A stretch of 64,000 bases of DNA from Propionimicrobium sp. PCR01-08-3 (GTDB lineage: Bacteria > Actinomycetota > Actinomycetes > Propionibacteriales > Propionibacteriaceae): positions 2,993,482-3,057,481 of the forward strand of contig NZ_CP127390.1 of assembly GCF_030286045.1 (NCBI RefSeq). The letters run 5' to 3'. The translations under genes and the position numbers were made by a program. Position 1 is the first letter of the stretch, and the number at the start of each line of letters is the position of its first letter. Shown in pieces: positions 47,311 to 56,947 of the stretch. A model generated the notes under the pieces. The model saw nothing but the letters and a program-made list of their open reading frames with translations. It was not told the DNA's origin and made no database searches.

Positions 47311-49146
47311 GTGACGCTGACAAAGTACGAGTTCGAGGTGCTCTTTGCCCTGGCGATCAGCGGCGAAGCGTTGACCCAGCGACAGATCAGTGAACGGCGA
47401 GATGTCTCCCTGGGCAGCGTGAACGCCGCCGTAGCAAGCTGTGAGCGGCGGGGCTTCGTCCAAGATCGTCGGATCACCGAGGCCGGCATTGCCGCGCTCG
47501 AGCCGTATAAGGTCGATAACGCGATCATCATGGCGGCGGGCCTGTCGTCCAGATTTGCCCCGATCTCCTATGAGAAGCCGAAGGGCATGCTCAAGGTTCG
47601 CGACGAAGTGTTGGTCGAACGTCAGATCCGCCAGTTGCTCGAAGTCGGCGTTTCTGACATCACCATGGTCGTCGGATACATGAAGGAATATTTCTTCTAT
47701 CTGAGAGCCAAATATGGCGTCGATATCGTGGTGAATCCCTATTACGCGACGCGCAATAACAATTCGACGCTGTGGCTGGTCAAAGACCGGCTGCGCAACA
47801 CCTTCATTTGTTCGTCCGATGATTATTTCATCGATAATCCGTTTGAGCGCTACGTCTACCAGGCCTACTACGCGTCCCAGTATGTCGAGGGACCGACCGA
47901 CGAGTGGTGCCTGACCACCGGCACCGGCAATCGCATCACCGACGTGACCGTGGGAGGCAGCGATGCCTGGGTCATGCTGGGGCACGTCTACTTCAATCGC
48001 GCCTTCTCCGAGAAGTTCGTGCAGATTCTCGAAGAGGTCTATGACCTTCCGGAGACGGCCGACAAGTTGTGGGAGGGCATTTATGCCGACCACATCAAGC
48101 AGTTGAAGATGGTGCTGCGTCCATATGAGACAGGCTTCATCAACGAATTCGATTCCTTGGACGAGCTGAGCGGCTTCGATCCGGCTTTCATCGAGAACGT
48201 CGACTCCGACATCTTCGACAACATCGTTTCGGTGCTCGACTGCAAGAAATCAGAAATTCACGACTTTTACCCGCTGAAGCAGGGGCTCACCAATCTGTCC
48301 TGCCATTTCGCGGTCGGCGACGAAGAATACGTCTACCGCCATCCGGGCGTGGGCACCGAGCAGATGATCGACCGGGAGGCCGAAGAGGCGGCATTGCGCC
48401 TCGCCCGCGATCTCGGCATCGACGACACCTTCATCTTCGAGGATCCCGCTAAGGGCTGGAAGATCTCGAAGTTCATCCCGGGTGTCCGCAATCTCGACCC
48501 ATACGATTCTGCGCAGGTGAAGCGTGCCATGCAGGTGTGCCGCAAGGTCCATGATTGCGGTGCCACACTCGACCGCGAATTCGACTTCTATCAGGAGGGC
48601 CTCGGCTACGAGAAGCTCCTGGCGCAGCATGGTCCCATCGATGTGCCCGGATACACCGAGCTCAAAGACAAGGTCAGCAGGCTGAAGACCTACGCCGACG
48701 CGGACGGCTACCCGACTTGCCTCAACCACAACGACTTCTTCTTCCTCAACTTCCTGGTCGACAAGAACGATGAACTCAGCCTCATCGATTGGGAATACGC
48801 GGGCATGTCCGACGTCGCGAACGATTTCGGCACCTTCACCGTGTGCTGCCAACTGTCCACGGAGCAGGCCGACGAGGCGCTCGACTTCTATTTCGGACGC
48901 CCGGCGAGCTTCGCCGAGAGACGGCACTTCTGGGCGTACGTGGTGTTCGCCGGATGGTGTTGGTACATCTGGGCGCTCGCCAAGGAGGCCGAGGGTGACA
49001 ACGTCGGCGAGTGGCTTTTCATCTACTACAAGTACGCCGTTGACTACATCGATCAGGTGCTCGACTGGTACGAGTCGGCCGATCGGTACGCAGACGGCCG
49101 GCATGAAGCAAACAACGAAGACGAGCTGATCGAGGTAACGGCATGA
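47311..49146 (+). CDS. Fusion of winged-helix regulator, LicC-type CTP:phosphocholine cytidylyltransferase and LicA-type choline kinase
   Basis: 611 residues from GTG behind GGAGG. Residues 1-68 are a MarR-like winged helix (YEFEVLFALAISGEALTQRQISERRDVSLGSV in part: TQRQISERRDVS). Residues 69-300 are a sugar-nucleotide-transferase-like domain: AAGLSSRFAPISYEKPKGML and FICSSDDYFIDN. Residues ~305-590 are a choline/ethanolamine-kinase domain with LNHNDFFFLNFL (HxDxxxxN) and LSLIDWEYAGMSD. It should phosphorylate choline and form CDP-choline. It overlaps the permease gene by 4 nt. The substrate being choline is inferred. Confidence 0.85.
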   Translation: MTLTKYEFEVLFALAISGEALTQRQISERRDVSLGSVNAAVASCERRGFVQDRRITEAGIAALEPYKVDNAIIMAAGLSSRFAPISYEKPKGMLKVRDEVLVERQIRQLLEVGVSDITMVVGYMKEYFFYLRAKYGVDIVVNPYYATRNNNSTLWLVKDRLRNTFICSSDDYFIDNPFERYVYQAYYASQYVEGPTDEWCLTTGTGNRITDVTVGGSDAWVMLGHVYFNRAFSEKFVQILEEVYDLPETADKLWEGIYADHIKQLKMVLRPYETGFINEFDSLDELSGFDPAFIENVDSDIFDNIVSVLDCKKSEIHDFYPLKQGLTNLSCHFAVGDEEYVYRHPGVGTEQMIDREAEEAALRLARDLGIDDTFIFEDPAKGWKISKFIPGVRNLDPYDSAQVKRAMQVCRKVHDCGATLDREFDFYQEGLGYEKLLAQHGPIDVPGYTELKDKVSRLKTYADADGYPTCLNHNDFFFLNFLVDKNDELSLIDWEYAGMSDVANDFGTFTVCCQLSTEQADEALDFYFGRPASFAERRHFWAYVVFAGWCWYIWALAKEAEGDNVGEWLFIYYKYAVDYIDQVLDWYESADRYADGRHEANNEDELIEVTA

Positions 49147-50150
49147 AATACGGCATTATCAGCGGAATGACCTGGGGCCTCGACACGGTCGTACTGGGTA
49201 TCGCACTAGCAATGGGTGCCTTCGCCGGCGCTCCCGAAGCGTCCATGGCAAGCGCGTTCTTGCACGATGCGGCCTGCGCGCTGGTCATGCTGATCTACAT
49301 GGGGGTGCGCGGTCGGCTGCGGCACACTCTCAGCGCGCTCAAGACCCGCAGCGGCAAGGCCGTCATGGGTGCGGCCGTGCTGGGTGGCCCGTTGGGCATG
49401 TCAGGCTATCTGATCGCCATCAACAACATCGGTCCGGGATATACCGCGATCATCTCCTCGTTCTACCCGGCCGTGGGCACGGTCTTGGCATTCGTCTTCC
49501 TCAAGGAGCGGATGAAGCCGGGCCAGGTGGTGGCGCTGCTGGCGGCGCTGGCCGGAGTGATGCTGATGGGCTGGACGTCTACGACCATCGAAGGCAATGC
49601 CTGGCTGGGCATTATCGGCGCGCTGATGTGCATGATCGGCTGGGGCTCGGAGGCCGTCATTTTGGCTTGGGGCATGAGGGACGACGCGGTCGACAACGAG
49701 ACCGCACTACAGATTCGTGAGACGACCTCGGCGTTGACCTACGCGCTGATCGTGGCGCCGCTGTTCGGCGTGTTGAAGTTCTCCGGGCAGGTGCTGTTCA
49801 CGCCCGCGACCGCGGTGATCGCGCTCGCCGGGCTGGCCGGCACCATCTCGTATCTCTTCTATTACAAGGCGATCGACACCATCGGCGCTGCCCGTGGCAT
49901 GGCGCTCAACGTCTCGTACTCGGCGTGGGCCGTGGTCTTCGGTCTGCTGCTGATGGGTACCGTTCCTGGCCCGGTGACGATCATCTGCTGCGTCGTGGTC
50001 CTGGTCGGGACGGTCCTGGCCGCCACCTCCGATTGGAATGAGCTTCGGTTCGGACGCAAGTCCCGCGGTGGCGAGTCTGTCGCTGCGGACGCCCCGGTCG
50101 GCGCTGGTGTCGGAAGGCCGGCCCCCGAGGCCAATGCATCCGACGAGTGA
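49143..50150 (+). CDS. LicB-like choline permease (EamA family)
   Basis: 335 residues with ten hydrophobic segments in two EamA halves (motifs GPGYTAIISSFYPAVGTVLAF and ISYLFYYKAIDTIGAARGMALNVSYSAWAVVF). It starts in the ATGA overlap with the kinase/cytidylyltransferase gene. The genomic partner LicA/LicC suggests choline uptake, as in LicB proteins of phosphocholine-making bacteria. A short soluble C-terminal tail follows. Confidence 0.82.
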   Translation: MKYGIISGMTWGLDTVVLGIALAMGAFAGAPEASMASAFLHDAACALVMLIYMGVRGRLRHTLSALKTRSGKAVMGAAVLGGPLGMSGYLIAINNIGPGYTAIISSFYPAVGTVLAFVFLKERMKPGQVVALLAALAGVMLMGWTSTTIEGNAWLGIIGALMCMIGWGSEAVILAWGMRDDAVDNETALQIRETTSALTYALIVAPLFGVLKFSGQVLFTPATAVIALAGLAGTISYLFYYKAIDTIGAARGMALNVSYSAWAVVFGLLLMGTVPGPVTIICCVVVLVGTVLAATSDWNELRFGRKSRGGESVAADAPVGAGVGRPAPEANASDE

Positions 50151-50535
50151 GCGAACTGCCTGGTCTGCAGATCGTGCCACTTAGCCCTCGCGAAGGCCGC
50201 CAGCCGGTGTCCCATATTTGATACAAGTACGTGATGCTGTTCCATTTATGGAACAGCTTTCGGAGGCGGTCGAGAGGTCCGGCCAGTCGAAGGACGCTCA
50301 AGCGCGGTATTCCACTAGCCAACCCTGGTTCCCGTACCGTTTCGTCGGCGGAGAGAGTTCAATCTCGCCCTCGACGAGATGTTTCGGACTAATGATGCGA
50401 CGGCGCTGATGGCGTTCTTGGCCATCTGCACGATCTGATGCATCGCGAAGGCGAGCAAGCACCCGATGGGCATCAAAGGCTTCAACGAGGTGATGTTGCG
50501 ACGCCAAGCGGGGCAGGGCCTCGTATTCTGGATCT
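50151..50535. other. Intergenic region with a palindrome and possible gene remnant
   Basis: No intact gene. A perfect 10-bp palindrome stem is at 50236-50257. A frame ending at about 50438 reads FNLALDEMFRTNDATALMAF and could be the tail of a lost gene; no start or family is visible. Confidence 0.4.
50236..50257. terminator. Palindromic hairpin after licB
   Basis: GCTGTTCCAT and its exact complement around a 2-nt loop, followed by TTT. It is a candidate terminator for the lic unit or an operator for the HepT-MntA pair 280 bp further on. Confidence 0.55.
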
Positions 50536-50856
50536 ATGACGACGCTCACACCGACTCGGAGATCTTCTGAGTTGCGCACATTGATTCAGCGCAATCGAGC
50601 AGATCTTGATGCCGTTTTTCGCTCTTATGGAGCAACGGACCCCAGGCTTTTCGGTTCCGTTGCGCGGGGCGATGCTGACGACGATAGTGACATTGACTTT
50701 CTATTTACACGCCCCGCCGGTATGGGGCTGTTCGCTCTCGCCGCGATGGGGCAAGAGCTCTCGGATCTCTTGGGCGTTGCCGTCGATGTCGTGCCCGACT
50801 CCGGCCTCTATGAGCATTTGCGATCGGGCGTCTTGGCGGATGCGGTTCCGATATGA
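50536..50856 (+). CDS. mntA: MntA-type nucleotidyltransferase antitoxin
   Basis: 106 residues with GSVARGDADDDSDIDFLF, the GSX10DXD signature of minimal nucleotidyltransferases. MntA silences the HepT toxin by adding AMP groups to its tyrosine. It overlaps hepT by 4 nt. Start ATG at 50536; a nested frame is not used. Confidence 0.9.
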   Translation: MTTLTPTRRSSELRTLIQRNRADLDAVFRSYGATDPRLFGSVARGDADDDSDIDFLFTRPAGMGLFALAAMGQELSDLLGVAVDVVPDSGLYEHLRSGVLADAVPI

Positions 50857-51188
50857 GTAAACGAAGTGACGAGCAGTTAATTGAAGAGGCGCTGACGCAT
50901 CTCGGCATCTTGCGAGAGCATCTTTCTCGTGGTGACCTGGCAGATCAGATCGTCGCTGATGCTGTGAGCATGCGTTTGGCCGCAGCCATCGACGCGTTAC
51001 ACCATGGCGAGCCGCTCCTGGGAGAACGGCTGTTTCTCAGCGACTGGCGCAAGATCTGGGGCACGCGTAACTACCTTGCTCATGGTTACGCGATCCTCGA
51101 TATTCAGATGATCGCGGAGACTGTTCAGAACGACCTTCCCGAGTTCGAGCGGGTCCTTCGTGAAGAGCTCGGGAGATCGCGCCGGTAG
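50853..51188 (+). CDS. hepT: HepT-family HEPN RNase toxin
   Basis: 111 residues. RNYLAHGY fits the RX4HXY active site of HEPN ribonucleases near residue 72; the rest is helical. It cuts RNA when not modified by MntA, its partner upstream. It separates the lic genes from the glycosyltransferases. Confidence 0.9.
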   Translation: MSKRSDEQLIEEALTHLGILREHLSRGDLADQIVADAVSMRLAAAIDALHHGEPLLGERLFLSDWRKIWGTRNYLAHGYAILDIQMIAETVQNDLPEFERVLREELGRSRR

Positions 51189-51269
51189 CCAGTACTTTCG
51201 CCCTAGACGAGTCGGCTAACAGGGCTGAAGGGACGCGAGCGGGAGTCTCACGGAGGACTCTTGCTGGCC

Positions 51270-52115
51270 CTATTTGCGGTGTCCAGCCCGGCCTTGGATT
51301 CGGGTGCGGAGTCTGCGTGATCCCATCTCTATCAGGCGGACGCATACCCGCGCGGTGAGAACGGCCATGCCGAAGATCATCTCATCCAGGCGGAGCGCAC
51401 CGGCCTTATGGGCGCCCCGAAACGCCTGATATTCACCGGCAATCATGCGCCAGATGGCCGACGACAGCCCTGACTCCCCGTAGGGGTTCTTGAAGGTTCC
51501 GACCAGCTGCGAATCGATGCGGATCATCGGGCGGCCGAGCGCCAAGATCAAGAGCCAGGTTTCATGATCCTCCGAGTATCGCCGCCCGGCGGGAAACCTG
51601 ACCGGTATGTCTTGGCGGACCATAGCGGTTGACGTCCCGATCGGGTTGATCAGGAGGAAACGTCGTTTCGATAGCCTGCGAGTGGGCGCATCATCAACGA
51701 CCGGGAGTGAATCCAGAGCTGCCTGGTCGCCGACTTGCCCCCAGCCGGCAGCGACGAGCACGGTGTCGGGGCCGGTTCGCTCTGCCGCGCGTAGTTGGGT
51801 CTCGATCTTGCGGGAGTGCCAGACGTCATCCGCGTCGAGAAAGGCGACCCAGCGCCCCTGGGCAGCGTCCCAGCCAATATTGCGCGCTTCACCGGCGCCC
51901 CCGTTTGAAGGCAGGACGATCAGTCGCGCGTGGGGTGTCTCGGCCACGATAGCTGCGGCCAGGCGCGATTCCTCCGGTGATGAGGCGTCGTCAACGACGA
52001 TGATCTCTCGCACCCGAGAAGTCTGCTGCGTGACCGAATCAAGAGCGCGTTGCAGCGTCCCAGACGAGTTGAAGAACGGAATGATGGCGGTTACGTCAGC
52101 GCATGCTTTGGTCAT
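51270..52115 (-). CDS. Family 2 glycosyltransferase
   Basis: 281 residues. GT-A fold with VTAIIPFFNSSGTLQRALDSV, IIVVDDASSPEES, FLDADDVW (DxD) and a C-terminal helical part ending in a basic tail. Acts in the cytosol on a sugar nucleotide; acceptor unknown. It belongs to the leftward group with the DUF2304/GT2 pair further right, and is the last gene of that unit. Confidence 0.85.
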   Translation of the reverse strand: MTKACADVTAIIPFFNSSGTLQRALDSVTQQTSRVREIIVVDDASSPEESRLAAAIVAETPHARLIVLPSNGGAGEARNIGWDAAQGRWVAFLDADDVWHSRKIETQLRAAERTGPDTVLVAAGWGQVGDQAALDSLPVVDDAPTRRLSKRRFLLINPIGTSTAMVRQDIPVRFPAGRRYSEDHETWLLILALGRPMIRIDSQLVGTFKNPYGESGLSSAIWRMIAGEYQAFRGAHKAGALRLDEMIFGMAVLTARVCVRLIEMGSRRLRTRIQGRAGHRK

Positions 52116-52222
52116 ATGTGCGCATCCCTACTGTCGATCACGAATGAACCGGCGTACTTCCTTTGATGCCTGCACGGGGCCGGAAATGGGGTGCGGCGAG
52201 TGGAAGGGGCATGTGTCTTGGC

Positions 52223-52645
52223 CTATGTCCGGTCGGCCGAACCATGATCGGTATCAGAGGGCGATTGCCCGGGCTGATCGTCCTCCGGTTTGTGTGTTTT
52301 CACCCGATCGTCCAACCTGCGCATCTGTAGATCCAAAATGGCGACGTGCTCGGCAAGAGTTCGAGACTTTGCCTCTGTCTTCGAAACCTCCAAGGAGAGC
52401 TGCAAACAGACGGCGAGCAACAGAAGGATGGCGAGTGCGAACAGCAGGTTCGATGGCACTTGCACGCCGACGAGGTGTGCGAGTGAACTCAACAGTCCCG
52501 GGAAAAGCGCCAGCACGATGATGACGAGGCCCACCAGCATCCACAGCGCTACGTACTTCTCGCGTAGCCGACGTGACCTGACAAGGTTGAAGAGCAAAAT
52601 CAGCGTCAGTACGGCAGTGATCAGAAAAAAGATGGTGCCTCTCAT
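52223..52645 (-). CDS. DUF2304 membrane protein
   Basis: 140 residues with three hydrophobic segments (FFLITAVLTLILLFNLV, ALWMLVGLVIIVLALF, LLFALAILLLLAVCLQL) and a cytosolic coiled-coil-like tail. DUF2304 proteins sit beside polyprenyl-phosphate glycosyltransferases and are thought to assist them; the mycobacterial Rv3632/Rv3631 pair is comparable. It overlaps the GT2 gene by 4 nt. Confidence 0.85.
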   Translation of the reverse strand: MRGTIFFLITAVLTLILLFNLVRSRRLREKYVALWMLVGLVIIVLALFPGLLSSLAHLVGVQVPSNLLFALAILLLLAVCLQLSLEVSKTEAKSRTLAEHVAILDLQMRRLDDRVKTHKPEDDQPGQSPSDTDHGSADRT

Positions 52646-53379
52646 GCTGCGTCCTTCTTTTCGTCCACCCGGTCGCCACGTTTGACCGGACGCCTGGTGA
52701 GCGCCACCAGCAACGAGAACATCGAACGGCCCAGATAGACGGCGGCCTTGTAGGGATTGTTTGATGGCGCGCCGGCTTGCCGTGGCCGCATCGCTACCGG
52801 CACCTGGGCCGCGCTGAGCCCTGAGCGGAGAGCAACGACCAGAGAATCCACCGTGTCTCCGAGGTACTCGACGGGGTAGTACCTGACGTACTGTTCGATG
52901 GCTTCCCGATCAGCAGCCCGGAATCCGCTGGTGATATCGGTCAGCTTGGTGCGAGCCAGCCGCGACACGATTCCGGCGAGCATCATCATCGCCCAGCGCC
53001 TGGGCCCGTGAACCTCGTAGTCGCCGCTTCCGGCGAATCGTGCTCCGATCGAGATATTGGCGTGTTCGAGACCCGCCAGCACTTTGGGGACGTTGCGCGG
53101 ATCATGCTGGCCATCTGCGTCCAACTGAATGGCTTGGTCGTAGTCGAATCGTTTGGCATAGGTGAAACCGGCGCGCATGGCCCCGCCGACTCCGAGGTTA
53201 TAAGGAAGACTGAGCACGCTGGCCCCAGCGGCCTGCGCAACGGCAACCGTGTTATCGGTAGACCCGTCGTCCACCACCAAGACGTCGATATCGGGAAGCA
53301 CCAAGCGGGCTTCCGCAACAGTCGTACCGATCGCCTCTTCCTCATTCCACGCCGGCATGATGAGCAATGTGCGCGGCAT
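52642..53379 (-). CDS. Family 2 glycosyltransferase, polyprenyl-phosphate type (DPM1-like)
   Basis: 245 residues from the ATG after GAGGTGAAG (an upstream frame is not used). LLIMPAWNEEEAIG, DVLVVDDGSTDNT, QLDADGQHDP (DAD) and a C-terminal RRPVKR basic end. It lacks membrane spans itself; the DUF2304 gene that follows may supply them. It would load a sugar on polyprenyl phosphate for use outside the membrane. Confidence 0.88.
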   Translation of the reverse strand: MPRTLLIMPAWNEEEAIGTTVAEARLVLPDIDVLVVDDGSTDNTVAVAQAAGASVLSLPYNLGVGGAMRAGFTYAKRFDYDQAIQLDADGQHDPRNVPKVLAGLEHANISIGARFAGSGDYEVHGPRRWAMMMLAGIVSRLARTKLTDITSGFRAADREAIEQYVRYYPVEYLGDTVDSLVVALRSGLSAAQVPVAMRPRQAGAPSNNPYKAAVYLGRSMFSLLVALTRRPVKRGDRVDEKKDAA

Positions 53380-53691
53380 CTTCACCTCTCGATCGGTCTG
53401 GCGTATGCACCACCTCATAGCAGGATAGCTGTCGAGAACTCTAGTGGCTGTTGTGAAGGGGCCGTGTTGAAGCACCCGGCGGTTCGGTCATGTTCGGACG
53501 CCCAACGCGACAGTTGCCTACCTGGGCCTGCCTGTCGCGTAGTATTCGATGCCCAAACAGGTGACGAAAGCGTCTTCGCCCCCGGGGCAGCTATTCGAGC
53601 GTGATCGCTGAACAGATCGGCCCTGTTATCTTTATCACTGGTTGCGAGCACACACATATACGAGTGTTGGGCCAACTGGAGAGGTTGAGCG
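53380..53691. promoter_or_regulatory. Divergent control region between the GT2 and licD genes
   Basis: This 312-bp gap separates leftward and rightward units. It includes a GGAGAGG site for the licD gene and AT-richer words (TATCTTTATC, CACATATACG) near 53626-53662 that could be promoter elements. No gene is convincing. Confidence 0.4.
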
Positions 53692-54546
53692 ATGGCGTTC
53701 AAGGAGTACGAGAGCCCCGAGTTGCTACGCGAGGTTCAACGAGTCACGGTCATCGTTTTGGCCGAGTTCGACAGGGTTTGCCGGTTGCTCGATATTCCCT
53801 ACGTCGCCTACGGTGGCACCGCGATCGGCGCTGTGCGGCACCAAGGTTTCATTCCGTGGGACGACGATGTCGATGTGGCGATGATGCGCTCGGATTACGA
53901 GCGTTTTCTGGCCGAGGCGCCCGCGGTCTTGGGCGACAATTTCGAGATTCATAACACCAGGAATCATCGCGACTTCACTGCGGTCTTCTCGTTTCTGACT
54001 CTCAAGGGCACGCAGCTCGTGCACGAAGACATCAAGGATCACTCCTACCGCAAGCCGGTGAGTGTCGATCTCTTCCCTCTCGACAACGTTGCCGATGACC
54101 CGAAGCTGCGGCGCCGGCAATGCCGGCAGGCCTGGTTCTGGGGCCGCCTCATGTATCTGAGTGCAACGGGAAAACCGAATGTGGCATTGACCGGCTGGAA
54201 GCGTTCCCTCGTCTTGGCAATCACTTCTGCTGCCCATTGGGCAATGCGCGTCCTGCATATGGACGGCGCCTGGGTGCAGAAGCACTGGGACAAGGTGGCT
54301 CGGCGATACGAGAACGACACCACCGAATTGATGGCCGACTTTTCCGACCTCACCCCGATGGCTTGGGCGGTAACGGCCGAGGACATGTTTCCGGCGGTCG
54401 ATGCGCCTTTCGAGAACCTCACGATCAAGATCCCGCGTGACTATGACAAGGTCCTCACCAACGGTTTCGGCGATTATATGGAGTTACCGCCGGTGGAGAA
54501 ACGCAAGAACCACGCCCCCTACTTCATCGATCTTGGTGAGTACTGA
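53692..54546 (+). CDS. LicD-family phosphotransferase, copy 1
   Basis: 284 residues. The LicD core near residue 40: YVAYGGTAIGAVRHQGFIPW followed by DDDVDVAM, the metal-binding acidic run; VSVDLFPLDNVADDP in the middle. LicD proteins transfer phosphocholine (from CDP-choline) or other phospho groups to glycans. It starts behind GGAGAGG and runs into the GT4 gene after 3 nt. Its donor being CDP-choline is inferred from the lic genes 3.5 kb to the left. Confidence 0.88.
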   Translation: MAFKEYESPELLREVQRVTVIVLAEFDRVCRLLDIPYVAYGGTAIGAVRHQGFIPWDDDVDVAMMRSDYERFLAEAPAVLGDNFEIHNTRNHRDFTAVFSFLTLKGTQLVHEDIKDHSYRKPVSVDLFPLDNVADDPKLRRRQCRQAWFWGRLMYLSATGKPNVALTGWKRSLVLAITSAAHWAMRVLHMDGAWVQKHWDKVARRYENDTTELMADFSDLTPMAWAVTAEDMFPAVDAPFENLTIKIPRDYDKVLTNGFGDYMELPPVEKRKNHAPYFIDLGEY

Positions 54547-54549
54547 GCC

Positions 54550-55635
54550 ATGCGCATCGCCTTCTTGGTCAACAACTATCCGCCTCACGTCGGCGGCCTT
54601 GAAATGCATGTTCATGCGCTTGCCTGCGCCCTGCGCGGTCGTGGCCACGACGTCACGGTGGTCGCGCTCAGCGACTCACCGGGCGAATCAGACGAGGAAG
54701 ACATGCATGTCATCCGACTGCGCGAGCGCTTTCGGATAGCCGATGTGCTGGCATTTCCGCCGCTCGGCACGGCACGGCGGCTTCGGCAGATGCTGCGTGA
54801 TGGCGGCTTTGATCTGGTGTCGGTGCACACGCGCTTTTTCCCCATGACCTGGTTGGGTGTCGATGCCGCCCGGGCCTGCGGCATCCCGGTGGTCGTCACT
54901 GAGCACGGCTCAGGTTACGTTGCGTCCAATTCACCGATCATCGCTGTTGCGTCCAGGATCGTTGACCTCACTTTCGGACGCCGCGCTCTGCGCCGCGCCA
55001 GCCACGTGATCGGGGTGTCGGAGAACGCGGTGGCGTTCGTGAAACGGCTGTCCGGAGCCGAGGCAGAGGTCTTCTACAACGCCATCGACCTGCCGGCTCA
55101 GGCGCCGGAAACACCGGCCCGAAATCCCAAACATCTGGTCTTCGTGGGTCGGCTGGTGCCGGGCAAGGGCTGGGAAGCATTCATGGAGACGGTGACTCAG
55201 CTGCGGGCTAAGGGGTTCGACGTCACCGGGAGCCTGCTCGGGAACGGTCCCGACGAAGAAGCAGCTCGGCGGGCCGCGCCGGATGGTGTTACCGTTCATG
55301 GCCGGGTTTCGCCGGCAGAGGTGGGCGTCCAATTGCGGGGTGCGACTTTGGTGAATCCGACCGTGCTGTCCGAAGGCTTCCAGACAACGCTGCTCGAGGC
55401 CCTCGCCGCCGGCGGCCAGGTGGTGACCTATCCGGTGCCGGGCGCGCAAGTGCTCGCTGACGACGGTGCTCCGGTGACGATCACCGACCGGCGCGACCAA
55501 ACGAGCTTGCGGCAGGCGGTCGAGGCGGTTCTGGACGACCCCGGTGAGCCTTACCCGTGGCGCAAGCTGGAGAAGTGGTCGTGGCGAAACAGGGCGGCCC
55601 AGTTCGAAGCGATCGCCGCCGAACTCATTCGTTAG
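54550..55635 (+). CDS. Family 4 glycosyltransferase (GT-B)
   Basis: 361 residues. N-terminal FLVNNYPPHVGGLEMHVHALA, a GT-B interdomain, and C-terminal VNPTVLSEGFQTTLLEALAAG with the EX7E motif region. It uses a sugar nucleotide to extend the polymer on the cytosolic side. It forms a two-gene unit with the first licD and its 3' end overlaps the convergent flippase gene by 11 nt. Confidence 0.88.
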   Translation: MRIAFLVNNYPPHVGGLEMHVHALACALRGRGHDVTVVALSDSPGESDEEDMHVIRLRERFRIADVLAFPPLGTARRLRQMLRDGGFDLVSVHTRFFPMTWLGVDAARACGIPVVVTEHGSGYVASNSPIIAVASRIVDLTFGRRALRRASHVIGVSENAVAFVKRLSGAEAEVFYNAIDLPAQAPETPARNPKHLVFVGRLVPGKGWEAFMETVTQLRAKGFDVTGSLLGNGPDEEAARRAAPDGVTVHGRVSPAEVGVQLRGATLVNPTVLSEGFQTTLLEALAAGGQVVTYPVPGAQVLADDGAPVTITDRRDQTSLRQAVEAVLDDPGEPYPWRKLEKWSWRNRAAQFEAIAAELIR

Positions 55636-56947
55636 GTTCTGGTTCGGTGGGAAGGGGCTCGGCAACTGCTGGCCCCTTCTTGAAGGCACGGAGGATGAAG
55701 GCCGCCATCACAATCGCGCCGATGCCGTATGACGCTATTCCAGTGAAACTCACACCGTTCATGTCCCACCTGTTGACGAAGAAGTAGGTGGTCGGAACCG
55801 CGATGACGACTGCCAGCACGTTGCCGATGAAGCTTCCGGTGAACGAACGGAGCACCACGAGCAGATCGCTAAAAAACCAGACGTAGGCGGAGACCACCGT
55901 AGTAGCGATGATCGGAAGCAGCAGGTACGTGTATGGCCGGATGCTGTCTCCGAACATCAGGCTGAGCAGCCAAGGGCCGAGCAGTTCGAGAACGACCGCG
56001 CTGATGAGACCGATGCCGATGATGGCCAGCAGGACTTTGCCAAAGAGGCGAGTGAGTTCTTTCCTGCGGTGTTCGGCAAAATGCGTTGAGAATACACTCA
56101 ACAGAGGGTTGTAGACATAGCTGGCACCCATCTGAATGATGGCAACCGGAGCGGCCACCGAAGCGTAGATACCAAGCGCACTGTCACCTTCCACGAACGA
56201 GAGAAACTGGCGCGGAATTGAAGGGGCTGCGGCGCATGCAACTGCTGCTATGACGATCGGGAAGCAGTACTTGAGCAGATGGATGACCTTCACCCAGCTG
56301 ATGCCGATCTTGATTGGCCCGAATTGTCGCGATCGTGGCAGGTCGTAAAGCAATCCGACAGCAACGGTGACGATGGCCATACCCGCCAGCGCTGCTTCGA
56401 GGCTTCTGCTGAGGCCGAAGATGCCGATGAATGCCACGAAGGTGGAGATGCCCTGGAACATCAGCGATTTGCCGATGTAGTCCATGCGACCGTTCACCTG
56501 GTCAAAGCCGTGTAAGACATCGATGAGCAGCGAACAGATCTTGAAAACAGCGTAAAGACAGATAGCGAAAAGTGTTTGGGGAGGACAGCTGATCGCGGCG
56601 TAGACAATGCACCCGGTCAGGGCCAATCCCGAAGTGACCATCCGAAACGCAAAGTACTCGCCGACCGTGTTCTCACGCCTCACATCGGAGACTTGATAGG
56701 TGTACATCCGATAGATAGCGAGCGGGCCAAAGATGTTATAGACCGTCATTGCCAGCGATAACATGCCGGCTGCGGCATATCCGCCCGACAGCCTCACGAC
56801 TAATATCGTGATGAGCCACTGGAACCCCAAGTAGGTGAGTGAGCCGATCGAGTTCCAGAGCATGTTCGCCCGGATCGACAATGGACGCGGAGCTCGCGAC
56901 TCAGCCGGGCCGGTGCCCTCCTCGCCGCTTGCCGACTCGTCAGTCAT
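55625..56947 (-). CDS. MOP-superfamily polysaccharide flippase (Wzx-like)
   Basis: 440 residues from the ATG overlapping the licD stop (ATGACTGA), with about 12-14 membrane segments. The N-terminus reads NMLWNSIGSLTYLGFQWLITILVVRLSG, typical of polysaccharide flippases. It would move lipid-linked repeat units across the membrane. It looks more AT-rich than the origin block. Confidence 0.85.
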   Translation of the reverse strand: MTDESASGEEGTGPAESRAPRPLSIRANMLWNSIGSLTYLGFQWLITILVVRLSGGYAAAGMLSLAMTVYNIFGPLAIYRMYTYQVSDVRRENTVGEYFAFRMVTSGLALTGCIVYAAISCPPQTLFAICLYAVFKICSLLIDVLHGFDQVNGRMDYIGKSLMFQGISTFVAFIGIFGLSRSLEAALAGMAIVTVAVGLLYDLPRSRQFGPIKIGISWVKVIHLLKYCFPIVIAAVACAAAPSIPRQFLSFVEGDSALGIYASVAAPVAIIQMGASYVYNPLLSVFSTHFAEHRRKELTRLFGKVLLAIIGIGLISAVVLELLGPWLLSLMFGDSIRPYTYLLLPIIATTVVSAYVWFFSDLLVVLRSFTGSFIGNVLAVVIAVPTTYFFVNRWDMNGVSFTGIASYGIGAIVMAAFILRAFKKGPAVAEPLPTEPEPNE

